From contig NC_089867.1 in the NCBI RefSeq assembly GCF_036373705.1, positions 24,599,823 to 24,663,822 on the forward strand: DNA of 64,000 bases. Direction: 5' to 3'. Position numbers and translations under genes: made by a program. This DNA is from Amia ocellicauda (taxonomy: Eukaryota; Chordata; Actinopteri; Amiiformes; Amiidae). Under the pieces are notes generated by a model. The model was not told where the DNA came from. It worked only from the letters and a program-made list of their open reading frames with translations, and searched no databases. Below are positions 34,701-43,567 of this stretch, one piece after another. Position 1 is the first letter of the stretch; every line of letters starts with the position of its first letter.

Positions 34701-36109
34701 TCCTGGTCAAGACAATCTCCTGAACTCCAAACTGAATGTCTGAATGGGAAAGAAAGGTGATTTAAGCAATTTTGAGCGTGGCATGGTTGTTGGTGCCAGA
34801 CGGGCCGGTCTGAGTATTTCACAATCTGCTCAGTTACTGGGATTTTCATGCACAACCATTTCTAGGGTTGACAAAGAATGGTGTGAAAAGGGAAAAACAT
34901 CCAGTATGCGGCAGTCCTGTGGGCGAAAATGCCTTGTTGATGCTAGAGGTCAGAGGAGAATGGGCCGACTGATTCAAGCTGATAGAAGAGCAACTTTGAC
35001 TGAAATAACCACTCGTTACAACCGAGGTATGCAGCAAAGCATCTGTGAAGCCACAACACGTACAACCTTGAGGCGGATGGGCTACAACAGCAGAAGACCC
35101 CACCGGGTACCACTCATCTCCACTACAAATAGGAAAAAGAGGCTACAATTTGCACAAGCTCACCAAAATTGGACAGTTGAAGACTGGAAAAATGTTGCCT
35201 GGTCTGATGAGTCTCGATTTCTGTTGAGACATTCAGATGGTAGAGTCAGAATTTGGCGTAAACAGAATGAGAACATGGATCCATCATGCCTTGTTACCAC
35301 TGTGCAGGCTGGTGGTGGTGGTGTAATGGTGTGGGGGATGTTTTCTTGGCACACTTTAGGCCCCTTAGTGCCAATTGGGCATCGTTTAAATGCCACGGCC
35401 TACCTGAGCATTGTTTCTGACCATGTCCATCCCTTTATGACCACCATGTACCCATCCTCTGATGGCTACTTTCAGCAGGATAATGCACCATGTCACAAAG
35501 GTCGAATCATTTCAAATTGGTTTCTTGAACATGACAATGAGTTCACTGTACTAAACTGGCCCCCACAGTCACCAGATCTCAACCCAATAGAGCATCTTTG
35601 GGATGTGGTGGAACGGGAGCTTCGTGCCCTGGATGTGCATCCCACAAATCTCCATCAACTGCAAGATGCTATCCTATCAATATGGGCCAACATTTCTAAA
35701 GAATGCTTTCAGCACCTTGTTGAATCAATGCCACGTAGAATGAAGGCAGTTCTGAAGGCGAAAGGGGGTCAAACACAGTATTAGTATGGTGTTCCTAATA
35801 ATACTTTAGGTGAGTGTATATTGCACACCTGTCCCTCAATGGGGACGCTTGGCACTGACCCGCTCTCCTCTCTCCCCCGCAGACGACGACTCCTGGGACC
35901 TGGTGACGTGTTTCTGCATGAAGCCCTTCGCCGGGAGACCCATGATCGAGTGCAACGAGTGCAACACCTGGATCCACCTGTCCTGCGCCAAGATCCGCAA
36001 GTCCAACGTCCCCGAGGTCTACGTCTGCCAGAGGTGCAGGGACTCCAAATTCGACATCCGCCGCTCCAACCGGTCGCGCATGGGCTCCCGGAAACTCTTC
36101 CTGGACTAG
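28782..36109 (+). CDS. PHF13: PHF13 (SPOC1), PHD-finger chromatin protein
   Basis: Four exons join in frame: 28782-28817, 32011-32112, 33835-34540 and 35883-36109. They encode 356 aa (human 300). Exon 2 has the conserved [13 protein letters not shown] and [11 protein letters not shown] blocks. Exon 3 carries a Ser/Pro-rich linker, a lysine-rich nuclear localisation signal (about 124-139, [16 protein letters not shown]), three PsiKxE sumoylation-type motifs (VKAEPE, IKQEPA, FKEEPQ) and the conserved [12 protein letters not shown]. Exon 4 encodes the PHD finger, with [18 protein letters not shown] and [18 protein letters not shown], and ends RKLFLD. In mammals the PHD reads H3K4me3 and the protein acts in chromatin compaction, germ cells and DNA repair. 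All introns are GT-AG. Intron 3 (34541-35882) would be only about 119 bp without its transposon. The linker is longer than in human. Confidence 0.97.
29679..29745. repeat. (TG)n microsatellite in PHF13 intron 1
   Basis: An interrupted TG run with TATG and CTG interruptions. A second, shorter TG run ending in GAGAGAGA lies near 30,096-30,130. Confidence 0.85.
30240..31060. other. GC-rich, CpG-dense block in PHF13 intron 1
   Basis: This block has long overlapping open frames on both strands, a usual by-product of high GC, and none matches a family I know. It includes three tandem copies of an 11 bp unit, GGGAGGACCCG, at about 30,652-30,682. It could be an internal CpG island or alternative promoter. 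Confidence 0.4.
32163..32190. repeat. (TTTC)n microsatellite in PHF13 intron 2
   Basis: TTTC tetranucleotide repeats, slightly interrupted, directly after the exon 2 donor region. Confidence 0.7.
34596..35816 (+). mobile_element. Complete Tc1-like DNA transposon in PHF13 intron 3
   Basis: A 1,221 bp element is flanked by TA target duplications (34594-34595 and 35817-35818). It has 29 bp terminal inverted repeats, 34596-34624 and 35788-35816, starting CACTCACCTAAAGG and ending GGAACACC, with one mismatch. It carries one intact transposase frame in the same direction as PHF13. Near-identical termini, intact TSDs and an uninterrupted frame suggest recent insertion. It lies 53 bp after the exon 3 donor and 64 bp before exon 4. 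Confidence 0.96.
34744..35784 (+). CDS. Tc1/mariner transposase, DD36E type, intact
   Basis: A 346-residue frame with no stops or shifts. The N-terminal third has a paired-type helix-turn-helix region (residues about 8-60, with [20 protein letters not shown]) and a second one up to about 125, which bind the inverted repeats. The catalytic triad is visible: D155 in WSDESRF, D246 in FQQDNAPCH and E283 in [11 protein letters not shown]. There are 36 residues between the second D and the E, so this is DD36E rather than the usual Tc1 DD34E. That spacing is described for the Incomer group of Tc1/mariner elements. It should catalyse cut-and-paste transposition at TA dinucleotides. Transcription would be in sense with PHF13. 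Confidence 0.95.
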   Translation: MGKKGDLSNFERGMVVGARRAGLSISQSAQLLGFSCTTISRVDKEWCEKGKTSSMRQSCGRKCLVDARGQRRMGRLIQADRRATLTEITTRYNRGMQQSICEATTRTTLRRMGYNSRRPHRVPLISTTNRKKRLQFAQAHQNWTVEDWKNVAWSDESRFLLRHSDGRVRIWRKQNENMDPSCLVTTVQAGGGGVMVWGMFSWHTLGPLVPIGHRLNATAYLSIVSDHVHPFMTTMYPSSDGYFQQDNAPCHKGRIISNWFLEHDNEFTVLNWPPQSPDLNPIEHLWDVVERELRALDVHPTNLHQLQDAILSIWANISKECFQHLVESMPRRMKAVLKAKGGQTQY

Positions 36110-38830
36110 TCGGGCAAGGGATGCGGACCCGCGGGGCGGACTGGGACCGTTCTCGCCGCGAGGGGCTGGGGTGGGGGGGCGGCCGGAGTGTTTTCTGTAA
36201 AGAGGGAGGGAGGGAGGGGATCAGCCTGGTCTTCAAGTACACCCCGACATTGAACTTTGTGTATATAGTTTTCCCCCTTTTTCTTTTTTACTCCCTGTCC
36301 CGCCCTCCTGCCAAATAAGGGTTGCCCTCCCGTGTGTGCAAGGCAATCGCTGTACAGACTACTGAGGGAAAGACCGACAGTGATTTAATTATTCTGATGA
36401 GCCTGTCTGTAGATGAATGTCTTTACTGTACACTGGAAAATGACACCATTTCAAATACTTGTATATCTATATATCATGCGAAATGAATACTTGACAGGGG
36501 GGAGGTACTTGAAGACTGGATTGGCGATGGTGTTAAAGAAGCACCTTTGATAAGAAACGAAGGGAAGCTCAAAGAGAAAAGTACAGGGGTCCCACGAACA
36601 AGTATAGGGGTTCTCGGTACCGTCTGACCAGAAATAAACTGGGGTCCTCTAGTGGGTCTGACCGATCAGCGTCCATCTCCCATTGACCTTCCTTGAGTCA
36701 CAGTATCGCCATTTCCTCTGCTGTGCTTCAGAAGTGAGTTATTTATTTAAGGATAGATGAACAATTGATGATTTTAGTTTTGTTTTTGGGGGGTGGGGGG
36801 TTATATCAACAGTAAAAACAGCTCAAATGGTTGCTGTCTCTGTATACAGACTTTAAGGTGTTATTTTTTTAATGACAAAAGCAAGTAGCGGGTTTGTGTG
36901 GCCGAGGCGAGTTGTCTCTTGTGTCGAGGGGGTAATGCTGTTGTGCCTTAATGTCACTGGAGCTGTAGAGGGGATTGGGGGTTGAGTTTTTTTGGGGGGA
37001 AGGGAACAGGCCCAGCACTTGTGGTCACCTGTTGCACAAAACTATTCACAGTGACCTTTCTCACCCTGAAAACGCTGGTGCTGGCGATACCCCACGCCGG
37101 ATCACCACCCCTGTTCTCGGGACTCAAATTTCGGATCTGTTTTAAGCACATCTACCCCGAGGAGTGCCTGACTTGTTTGACGGATAGGAACAGGAATTTA
37201 AAATGCACTGTGTTATCGGATGTCCAGCAGTGATTCAGTGTCCTTTCTTTTGTCCTTGCATATTAAAGCCCTCCCCGCCCCCCACACACAGACGCACATG
37301 AATGCTTATTTAATCGTTAAATGCTAAACAAAAAGCATAAGTATCCCAAAGACAATCGCTTACACTTGGAAGTGTGTGTTAAGGAATTCCCTACAGGGCG
37401 GTTTCTGTGACTTCTTAAAATGTCACTTCACGGACAACCTAGGTTTTGACTCTTCACTTATTTTTGAGTGGGACTCTTCTCAGCTTTTGCTGAAGCAGAG
37501 AAGGCAAGAATATAAACTCTTTTTAGGGTTTAATTTCATCCTGTTTGGGGAAGCGCAGGCCGGGGACAGGACAGACTAAAACCTGTCAGCTTTATGCCCC
37601 CTGAAGCATGTCTGTCAGCGTCTCAATAGGCCAGCGATTGAGCGAGTCCCCCTACTGCCTTCCTTAAGCCCGTGGACTGAGCTGCAGGTCTTTTTAATGC
37701 CCTCTTCTGTGTTCAGGAGAGGTGGGATACCCTAACGCGTGATACGGGCTGAAGTTTTGGTTCTGTTTTTTCTCTGGTGTTCACTGTGCAGCTCGGAGGC
37801 GCTGCTCGGCGGTGCTCGTGTGCAGAACCATCTTGTTCTGCCAGGCAGTGGACGGTACCGTGCGTTTGGTCTCCTTTGAGCCGTTTAAGGGCACGTTTTT
37901 CATTTTCATTTGCTTTCTCTGTGCTGCAGCCTGTATTTCCTGTGAGGTTTTGTACACGGGAGGCAGCGCTTACAACACCGGAAACCGCACAGGCAAAGAG
38001 GACGAGCTGGTGACAATATAAACCTGGGAGATTAAATGCGAGGTTCTGACTGGCAGGGGAAGAAAGTCTGGTTGATTAAATATCAATGTACATTTAGGTT
38101 TGTCTGGTCAAAAGGCAGTTATAAGAGACTAAGTCGTGTTTTAGATTCCATAAATCGGAAAGGCTTTTTTTTTTATTTTTTATTATTACATTTTCTACCC
38201 AATATTGGTTCTAGTTACTGAGCCTTTTTTAGTTCAAAACATTGTTTGAAATTGAAAACGTTTATTACTGGACGGTTGCAAGAGTTCAGAGACGAGATGC
38301 GTTTGATTTGCCGTTTGAGATACATTGAAATGTATACATTTTGAAGATCCTGATCTATGTATTTTTTTTCCCCCGTTTGGTCCTGCCACATTTCCTCAGT
38401 ATATCTGTAACCAAGACGTAATTCCTGGTGGATTTTTTTCTATGAAGATGTTTTTTTTGTAAGTTATTGAGGATTTAAAACTGGATGTAATTTAGGCAGC
38501 ATTGCAGTTGGAATTGAATTGCAGAGGCAGGCGGTTTTGTTCAGTGGTTTTGTAAATATGTGTATTCTACTGTACAAAGAAGGATTTACCAAAGGAAAAC
38601 AAGTTTGTTCCCTTGTTCTTTTTTTTCTTTTTTCTTTTTTTTAAACAAACACAACAAACGAGAACAATGTTATTAGTTTGGTACACAGACTTATTTGATG
38701 CGGTCTTTGCTGGCCGGGAGAAATTGGCGCTGTGTTGGGGGAACTGAAGTGGGACGGAAGAGAGAGCTGTTTCTGTGAAACTGTAAATTGTAAAATACTT
38801 TGTAAATAAAATCTAACTATTGATTATTTT
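36110..38830 (+). other. PHF13 3' UTR
   Basis: About 2.7 kb of AT-rich noncoding sequence follows the PHF13 stop. AATAAA occurs near 36,633 and again at 38,805. The presence of both suggests alternative polyadenylation. Poly-T and poly-A tracts near 38,168 and 38,620-38,641 are typical of long fish 3' UTRs. Confidence 0.55.
38805..38810 (+). terminator. Candidate distal PHF13 polyadenylation signal
   Basis: AATAAA in TTTGTAAATAAAATCTAAC, preceded by TGTAAAT elements typical of CFIm (TGTA) sites. It would end a 2.7 kb 3' UTR. Confidence 0.5.
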
Positions 38831-38984
38831 AATCTGCAACAAGGGTCTGGTGTTAATTAGCATTGCACACATTTTCCAGTTCAGTTTTGAAAGTGCCATT
38901 TTTGTTAAGGGAATTCATGGTTTTGAAAGCCTGAAAGGTGTTTACCGATATCTGAAGTGTGCCACCAGTTACCACAGATTGAAA

Positions 38985-39200
38985 GTCTATCCATCGCAGC
39001 AGCCTTTATCGATCCACTGCTGGATGAAGGCTCTCCAATGGCGTCTTTTCCAGGTCACGCCAGCAAAGCTTCTGCCTTCATCTTGCCTTTTATGTGGTCG
39101 TCTTCTATGTCTATTTTTCATCTCTAGGGATCTATTCTAGAACTTATTTTTGTCCATCTTCGGTCTGTTCTTCTTGCAATGTATCCGGCCCATTGTCCTG
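38985..39200 (-). mobile_element. Dead LINE C-terminal fragment
   Basis: Minus-strand translation at about 38,995-39,055 gives WKRRHWRAFIQQWIDKGCC. The AFIQQWIDKG ending is a C-terminal signature of an RT-encoding LINE found widely in fish. Flanking sequence (CCTTTTATGTGGTCGTC, CGGCCCATTG) fits the same family, but the frame is broken elsewhere. It is an inactive antisense remnant between PHF13 and THAP3. Confidence 0.6.
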
Positions 39201-40284
39201 TTAACATGTTCACTCTTCGGTCTCCTGTCTTTATTCCAATCATACATGTTCAATGCTTTAGCAAATATACACAAGTGTGATGTACATTAGCTTCAAATTA
39301 ATATATATATTTTTTCTACTGTAACTTTTAATGTAGTGTATACCATCCATACCATTGTTGCCTCTATTTGTACACTACACACACGTATCATAGTTGTATT
39401 ATTATTTGCATTTTGCAGGTAATGTGAGTCACCACATAATACTCCTAAATGATTGCATCACATATATCAGAAAGACTAAGATTTTGATAAATGGTTTTAA
39501 GACCCCTATTGTGTCTGACCTTGTGGCACACCTTTGGCTCATGCTGGACCACTAAGTATTAACAACCTTGATAAAAATATGACTGTTCATGAAATCCCCT
39601 TCCTGTCAGACAGTCATGGTCCTTTTTTTTTTAAATATATTTATTTTACACAAAGCACAGTCTTCCAGAAATGAAGCTGAGCACTGCGTGAGTGCATCAC
39701 AATGCAATCATGGTCTTTGGAAACGCAAAGTGGCTCCTCATGCCTGTAACAACGACAGCTCTGAAGAACAGTTTAATATGAAATTGCCAACAAAATCATT
39801 TCTTTATTTTGTCAGAACAGTTATTTTAAAAAGAAGATGCATGGATTGAAGGAGTGGATCCGGGCCTCTGAACGAACTGGCTTCCCCAATTGGTGATGAC
39901 GTCACAGGATTTAATTGTGCAATGTCTCATCACTACTGCAGTGACTCGTAATTGTTTAAATATAATAATCATTATGATGTAAATGCCACCTTTGCCCTTA
40001 AAACAAAAAAACTGTCAATGACTCTGAAAATAGTGTCATGTCTTCCCAAATCAACAGCCGCTTGCTGGTATTGGGAAAGGGAAACCATATGCAAAACACA
40101 ATTAGTACATATAATTATGTATACACACTGGCCCCCAGGGTAGCTGTTTATGTAGTTTATTTACATCCATCAGTATCTCCCCGGGGTGTGAGGAGGGGGG
40201 CAGTGTAGCTAATGCACAATTTCACAAAGACACGAATGGTCAAACTTCATGCAACCTGAGTCTCAAACTGCTACGGAAAGACCC
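39201..40284. other. Short spacer between PHF13 and THAP3
   Basis: About 1.1 kb of AT-rich sequence with no recognisable gene or repeat beyond a T-rich run near 39,622. Confidence 0.5.
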
Positions 40285-40734
40285 GAAAGCTTCCGGGAAA
40301 GACCGAAGCAAGCCGGCCATCTTTCTTTTTCCTTGTTTTTTTTTTAAGGTGGCAGGATCTCAAGTGCGTGTCGGACAGAGCATGCGCACACCGCGCTGCT
40401 GGATCAGACACGGAGCAGACCCGCAGTCGGACTTTAATTGCCCGCAGCCGAGGCACCGGGTCGCCTGGCGGACAGAGACGGCAGCCCGTCTGCGCAGCTC
40501 GGCCGAGCACAGGGCCGATACACCGGGACCCGCACACGTCGCCCGGCTGGAGCTCAACACACCGCAGACCGTCTCTTCCGGGGTTGCACAGGGCCGCGTC
40601 ACCGGCCGCCGGGCTCGGGGGTCTTGCTTGTGCCCCCTGCCGCTGCGCTTGAGGGGCGCCGGCCGAGTGCGTCGCTGCTGGAATGGTGTCCGCCATTTTT
40701 ATTGGGGGCAAAGAGACAAGTACGCACAGAGGAG
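40285..40734 (+). promoter_or_regulatory. THAP3 promoter and 5' UTR
   Basis: A CpG-rich block just upstream of the THAP3 ATG. It contains CTTCCGGGAA (ETS-like), GCCATCTT (YY1, reverse), GCATGCGCAC (NRF1-like) and, close to the ATG, GTCCGCCATTTTT (YY1, reverse). This is a TATA-less housekeeping arrangement. The start site is not mapped. Confidence 0.6.
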
Positions 40735-42996
40735 ATGCCCAAGAGTTGCTCTGCCTATAACTGTACGAACAGGTACAGCAGCAAGAACCCGGATCTCACC
40801 TTTCACAGGTAAACGTGACTAATATTATTGCTATCATGGTTATCAGTAGTTTTATTAGAGTGCAGTATCGTTCTTCACATTGAGACAAAACACAAAGCAT
40901 AAAACATAGCACACCCCTATCTCACAGATATGTCTACTGGGGGCAGCTTTGTAATATTGATACCACCATCATTCTCATTATTCTCATCTCCAGCTCTTCA
41001 TTAACCAGCACCCCCCGTCCCCCTCTCTGTGCGTCTCTGGCAGGTTCCCCCTCAGCAAGCCCACCGTGCTGAAGGAATGGCTGCACAACATCGCCCGTGA
41101 CGACTTCCAGCCCAACCGGCACATGGTCCTCTGCTCCCAGCACTTCACCCCCGACTGCTTCAACAGCTACGGCAACCGCAAGAACCTGCTGTGGAACGCC
41201 GTGCCCACCGTCTTCTCCTTCCCCCCGCTCAGCTCCAAGGCGAGGCTCGCGTGCGGCCCCTTCCTCGTGATCCCACGCTCTGTGGCCCCCCGTTCTGGAG
41301 AGTGTCACTGCTTCACTGTCAGACATGTGACAAACGCTCCAATTAGGTCCCCAGGTCTGACGCACCGGGAGTGTAGTCTGCATGAAAACACAGCGGCGAC
41401 AGAGTGGAGCGCCCCACCATCTCAATACCGCTGCCTGTAAGAGGCGCAGAACAAATACAGTGCAGGAATAAGGACCCCAGTGAGAGAGTCATGGACCCCC
41501 TACCCTGCTGGTTTGTGTTCCAACCATACTCTCAATTACTTAATTGAACCCTTAATTGAACTACTAATGTCCTAAATCAGAGCCTTTTAATGATTTTAAA
41601 CAGTAGAGGGTTTAAGTTAAGTATAGACTTGTATAAATAACTTATTAAGGAACCAAGTCTTTTATTACACAATATAAAAAGTCAAATCTAAGCTGATTGT
41701 TACTTCAGTTAAGGGTTCAATTAAGTAAGAGCTCGGTTGGAACAAAAACCAGCAGGGTAGGGGGACCTCCAGGGCCAGGGCTGAGAACCACTGCATTACA
41801 GTACCAGTGCTGTGTTTGGAGCAGGGTATGAGGTATGACACAGGCGTGCTGCAGTGTGATGTGTGGTGTGCTCTCGAGGGGAACGTCTGCTTCTCTGTTC
41901 GTTCATCCCTTCATTAAAGCATTTCACACCCAAAACAGCGGCAAATCCCAGACGTCTGGAGCGTCTTTATCCCCTGCGTTTTTTTATATATATTTTTAAC
42001 TCTGTATCTATTCGGTCACGAGGACATCCCCCCTGCCGTCGTGCTCTGGGTTTGTGTGTCGTCTGAATCTCAGATCTCTCGCTTCTCATCTTGCAAACCA
42101 TTTTTTGGTCTGTCTTCGGTTCTGTCCCTTCTCTGCAACGTGCTGCCAGCTGTGAGACTCCAGCCCCCGGGTCCGTAGGATCACGCCGTCTCTGTTGTTT
42201 CCCCCCAGAGGAAGAAATCTCGCAAGAGGCTGCGGGCCGAGTCTCCGGCGGTGGTGCCGCGGTGGGAGGAGCTCTGGCTGGAGGAGGTGGGGCCGCAGCA
42301 GGAAGAGGTGGGGCCAGAATGCCGGGAACAGCGGGAGGGGCCTGTCGCTATGGCAGCTGCAGAATGCAGAGATGACCAAAGCTCTGACTCCGCCCCCCAG
42401 GTAAATTACCTAATTGAACTCTAATTGAAGTAACAACCTGCTTAGATTTGACTTTTTAAATTGTGTAATAAAATAGTTGGTTCTTTAATACAATTTCTAT
42501 ACTTAAATTAAAACTCCTACTGTTTAAATAATGAAAAGGCTCCGATTCAGGACATTATTAGTTAAATTAAGGTTCAATTAAGTCTTGTGTCCCCCCCATC
42601 CCGGTGACCTCCCTGGGGTGCTTTCCGATCATCTGTCTGTGGTTTCTGCCCCAGGAGCTCTGGCCCTGCGACCACAGCTACTCCCTGGCAGAGCCCGGCG
42701 CGGTCAAGGCCCGTCTCTTCAGCACCCTGGAGGCCAACGAGCGGCTGCGCAAGAGGTTGAAGGTCAAGTGCGAGGTCATCCGCAAGATGAGCCAGAAGCT
42801 GCAGGCCGCGCACCGGGAGCTGGGCACCCTGCGGGCCGAGCTGAGCCAAGCCAGGGCCGGACCGGGGCAGGCGCCGCCCACGCGCACTCCAGAGACGGCA
42901 GGGGAGCGGCCCGTGGACCTGAGCCGGGCCGAGGAGGACCATGGACCGGAGGGGGCCCCGAAGAGCCCCAAACAGGAGCTGTGCAGCCAGGACTGA
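40735..42996 (+). CDS. THAP3: THAP3, THAP-domain transcription cofactor
   Basis: Four exons join in frame: 40735-40808, 41044-41239, 42209-42400 and 42655-42996. They encode 267 aa (human 239). The THAP zinc module spans residues 1-85: MPKSCSAYNC (C5, C10), C55 and H58 in VLCSQHF, W37, and the closing AVPTVF (77-82). It binds DNA. Exon 3 encodes a basic then Glu-rich linker (RKKSRKRLRAESP). Exon 4 holds the HCF-1 binding motif DHSY (160-163), followed by a coiled coil (about 173-218, LFSTLEANERLRKRLKVK). THAP3 in mammals recruits HCF-1 and OGT to cell-cycle promoters such as RRM1. Intron 2 appears to start with GC (AAG|GCGAGG), the only site that keeps both the THAP end and the phase of exon 3. 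Intron 3 is filled mainly by a fold-back repeat. The ATG at 40735 is supported by the conserved MPKSC start. Confidence 0.95.
41492..41790 (+). mobile_element. Fold-back (MITE-like) element, copy 1, THAP3 intron 2
   Basis: Its arms are inverted repeats: CCCTACCCTGCTGGTTTGTG on the left and GGAACAAAAACCAGCAGGG on the right, with the inner arms TTAATTGAACCCTTAATTG and GGTTCAATTAAG. The core has GAGCCTTTTAATGATTTTAA and AAATCTAAGCTGATTG. It has no coding capacity. The same element occurs at 42.4 and 48.3 kb. Confidence 0.8.
42402..42596 (-). mobile_element. Fold-back element, copy 2 (inverted), making up THAP3 intron 3
   Basis: Reverse complement of copies 1 and 3, sharing in turn CTAATTGAAGTAACA, TTAGATTTGACTTTTTAAAT, AAACTCCTACTGTTTAAAT and GGCTCCGATTCAGGACAT. 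The outer arms are missing. Similarity begins within about 7 bp of the exon 3 donor and runs to about 58 bp before exon 4, so roughly three quarters of the 254 bp intron is this element. Confidence 0.8.
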
Positions 42997-43561
42997 GAGC
43001 CCGCTGTGCTTTCGTTTTTCTTTTTTAATCCATCTGCAGTTGTATTTATTTATTGGTTGTTGTTTTTCACGGCCGCCGCGTGCTCCGTGTTGGGGGCGCA
43101 GGACTCTGTCCAGACCGCACTGCACCCGCGGCTCGGGCAACGAGAGTCCCGTTCTCTCTACGTGGCTCAGTCCTAGTGCAGCTCTTTCTGACGCCGAGCT
43201 ACAGCACAGGTCTGCAGAAACCACCCGCCGAGCAGAGACAGCAGCAGCTCCCACTGTGTCGCTACAGCACGGTGCGTAGGTCCGCTTAAAGGCCCCCGAG
43301 AAGCTCAGTTCTAGAGATCCCAACACCCCAGATCCTCAGACTGGGCCGGGCGAGCCGCTGAGGGTGAATGATGGCTTATGACCGATTCTGTGCATCAGTC
43401 GCCCTCCTCTCTTGGGCCCGTTGTGAAAAGCTTTAATTCCAGTCCGCCGCCCCTGCCAGACTCCCGGGGATCTGTCCAAGATGCACGTCGTTGACACCTG
43501 GACCAAGAAACCGTTATTTCCATCGTGTCTCAGTCAATCAAAGACCGATCTTGTTTTCAGC

Positions 43562-43567
43562 AATAAA
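43562..43567 (+). terminator. Candidate THAP3 polyadenylation signal
   Basis: AATAAA 565 bp after the THAP3 stop, in TTCAGCAATAAACAAAG, followed by a TG-rich stretch. Two further AATAAA near 44,656 and 44,667 could serve a longer form. Confidence 0.55.
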
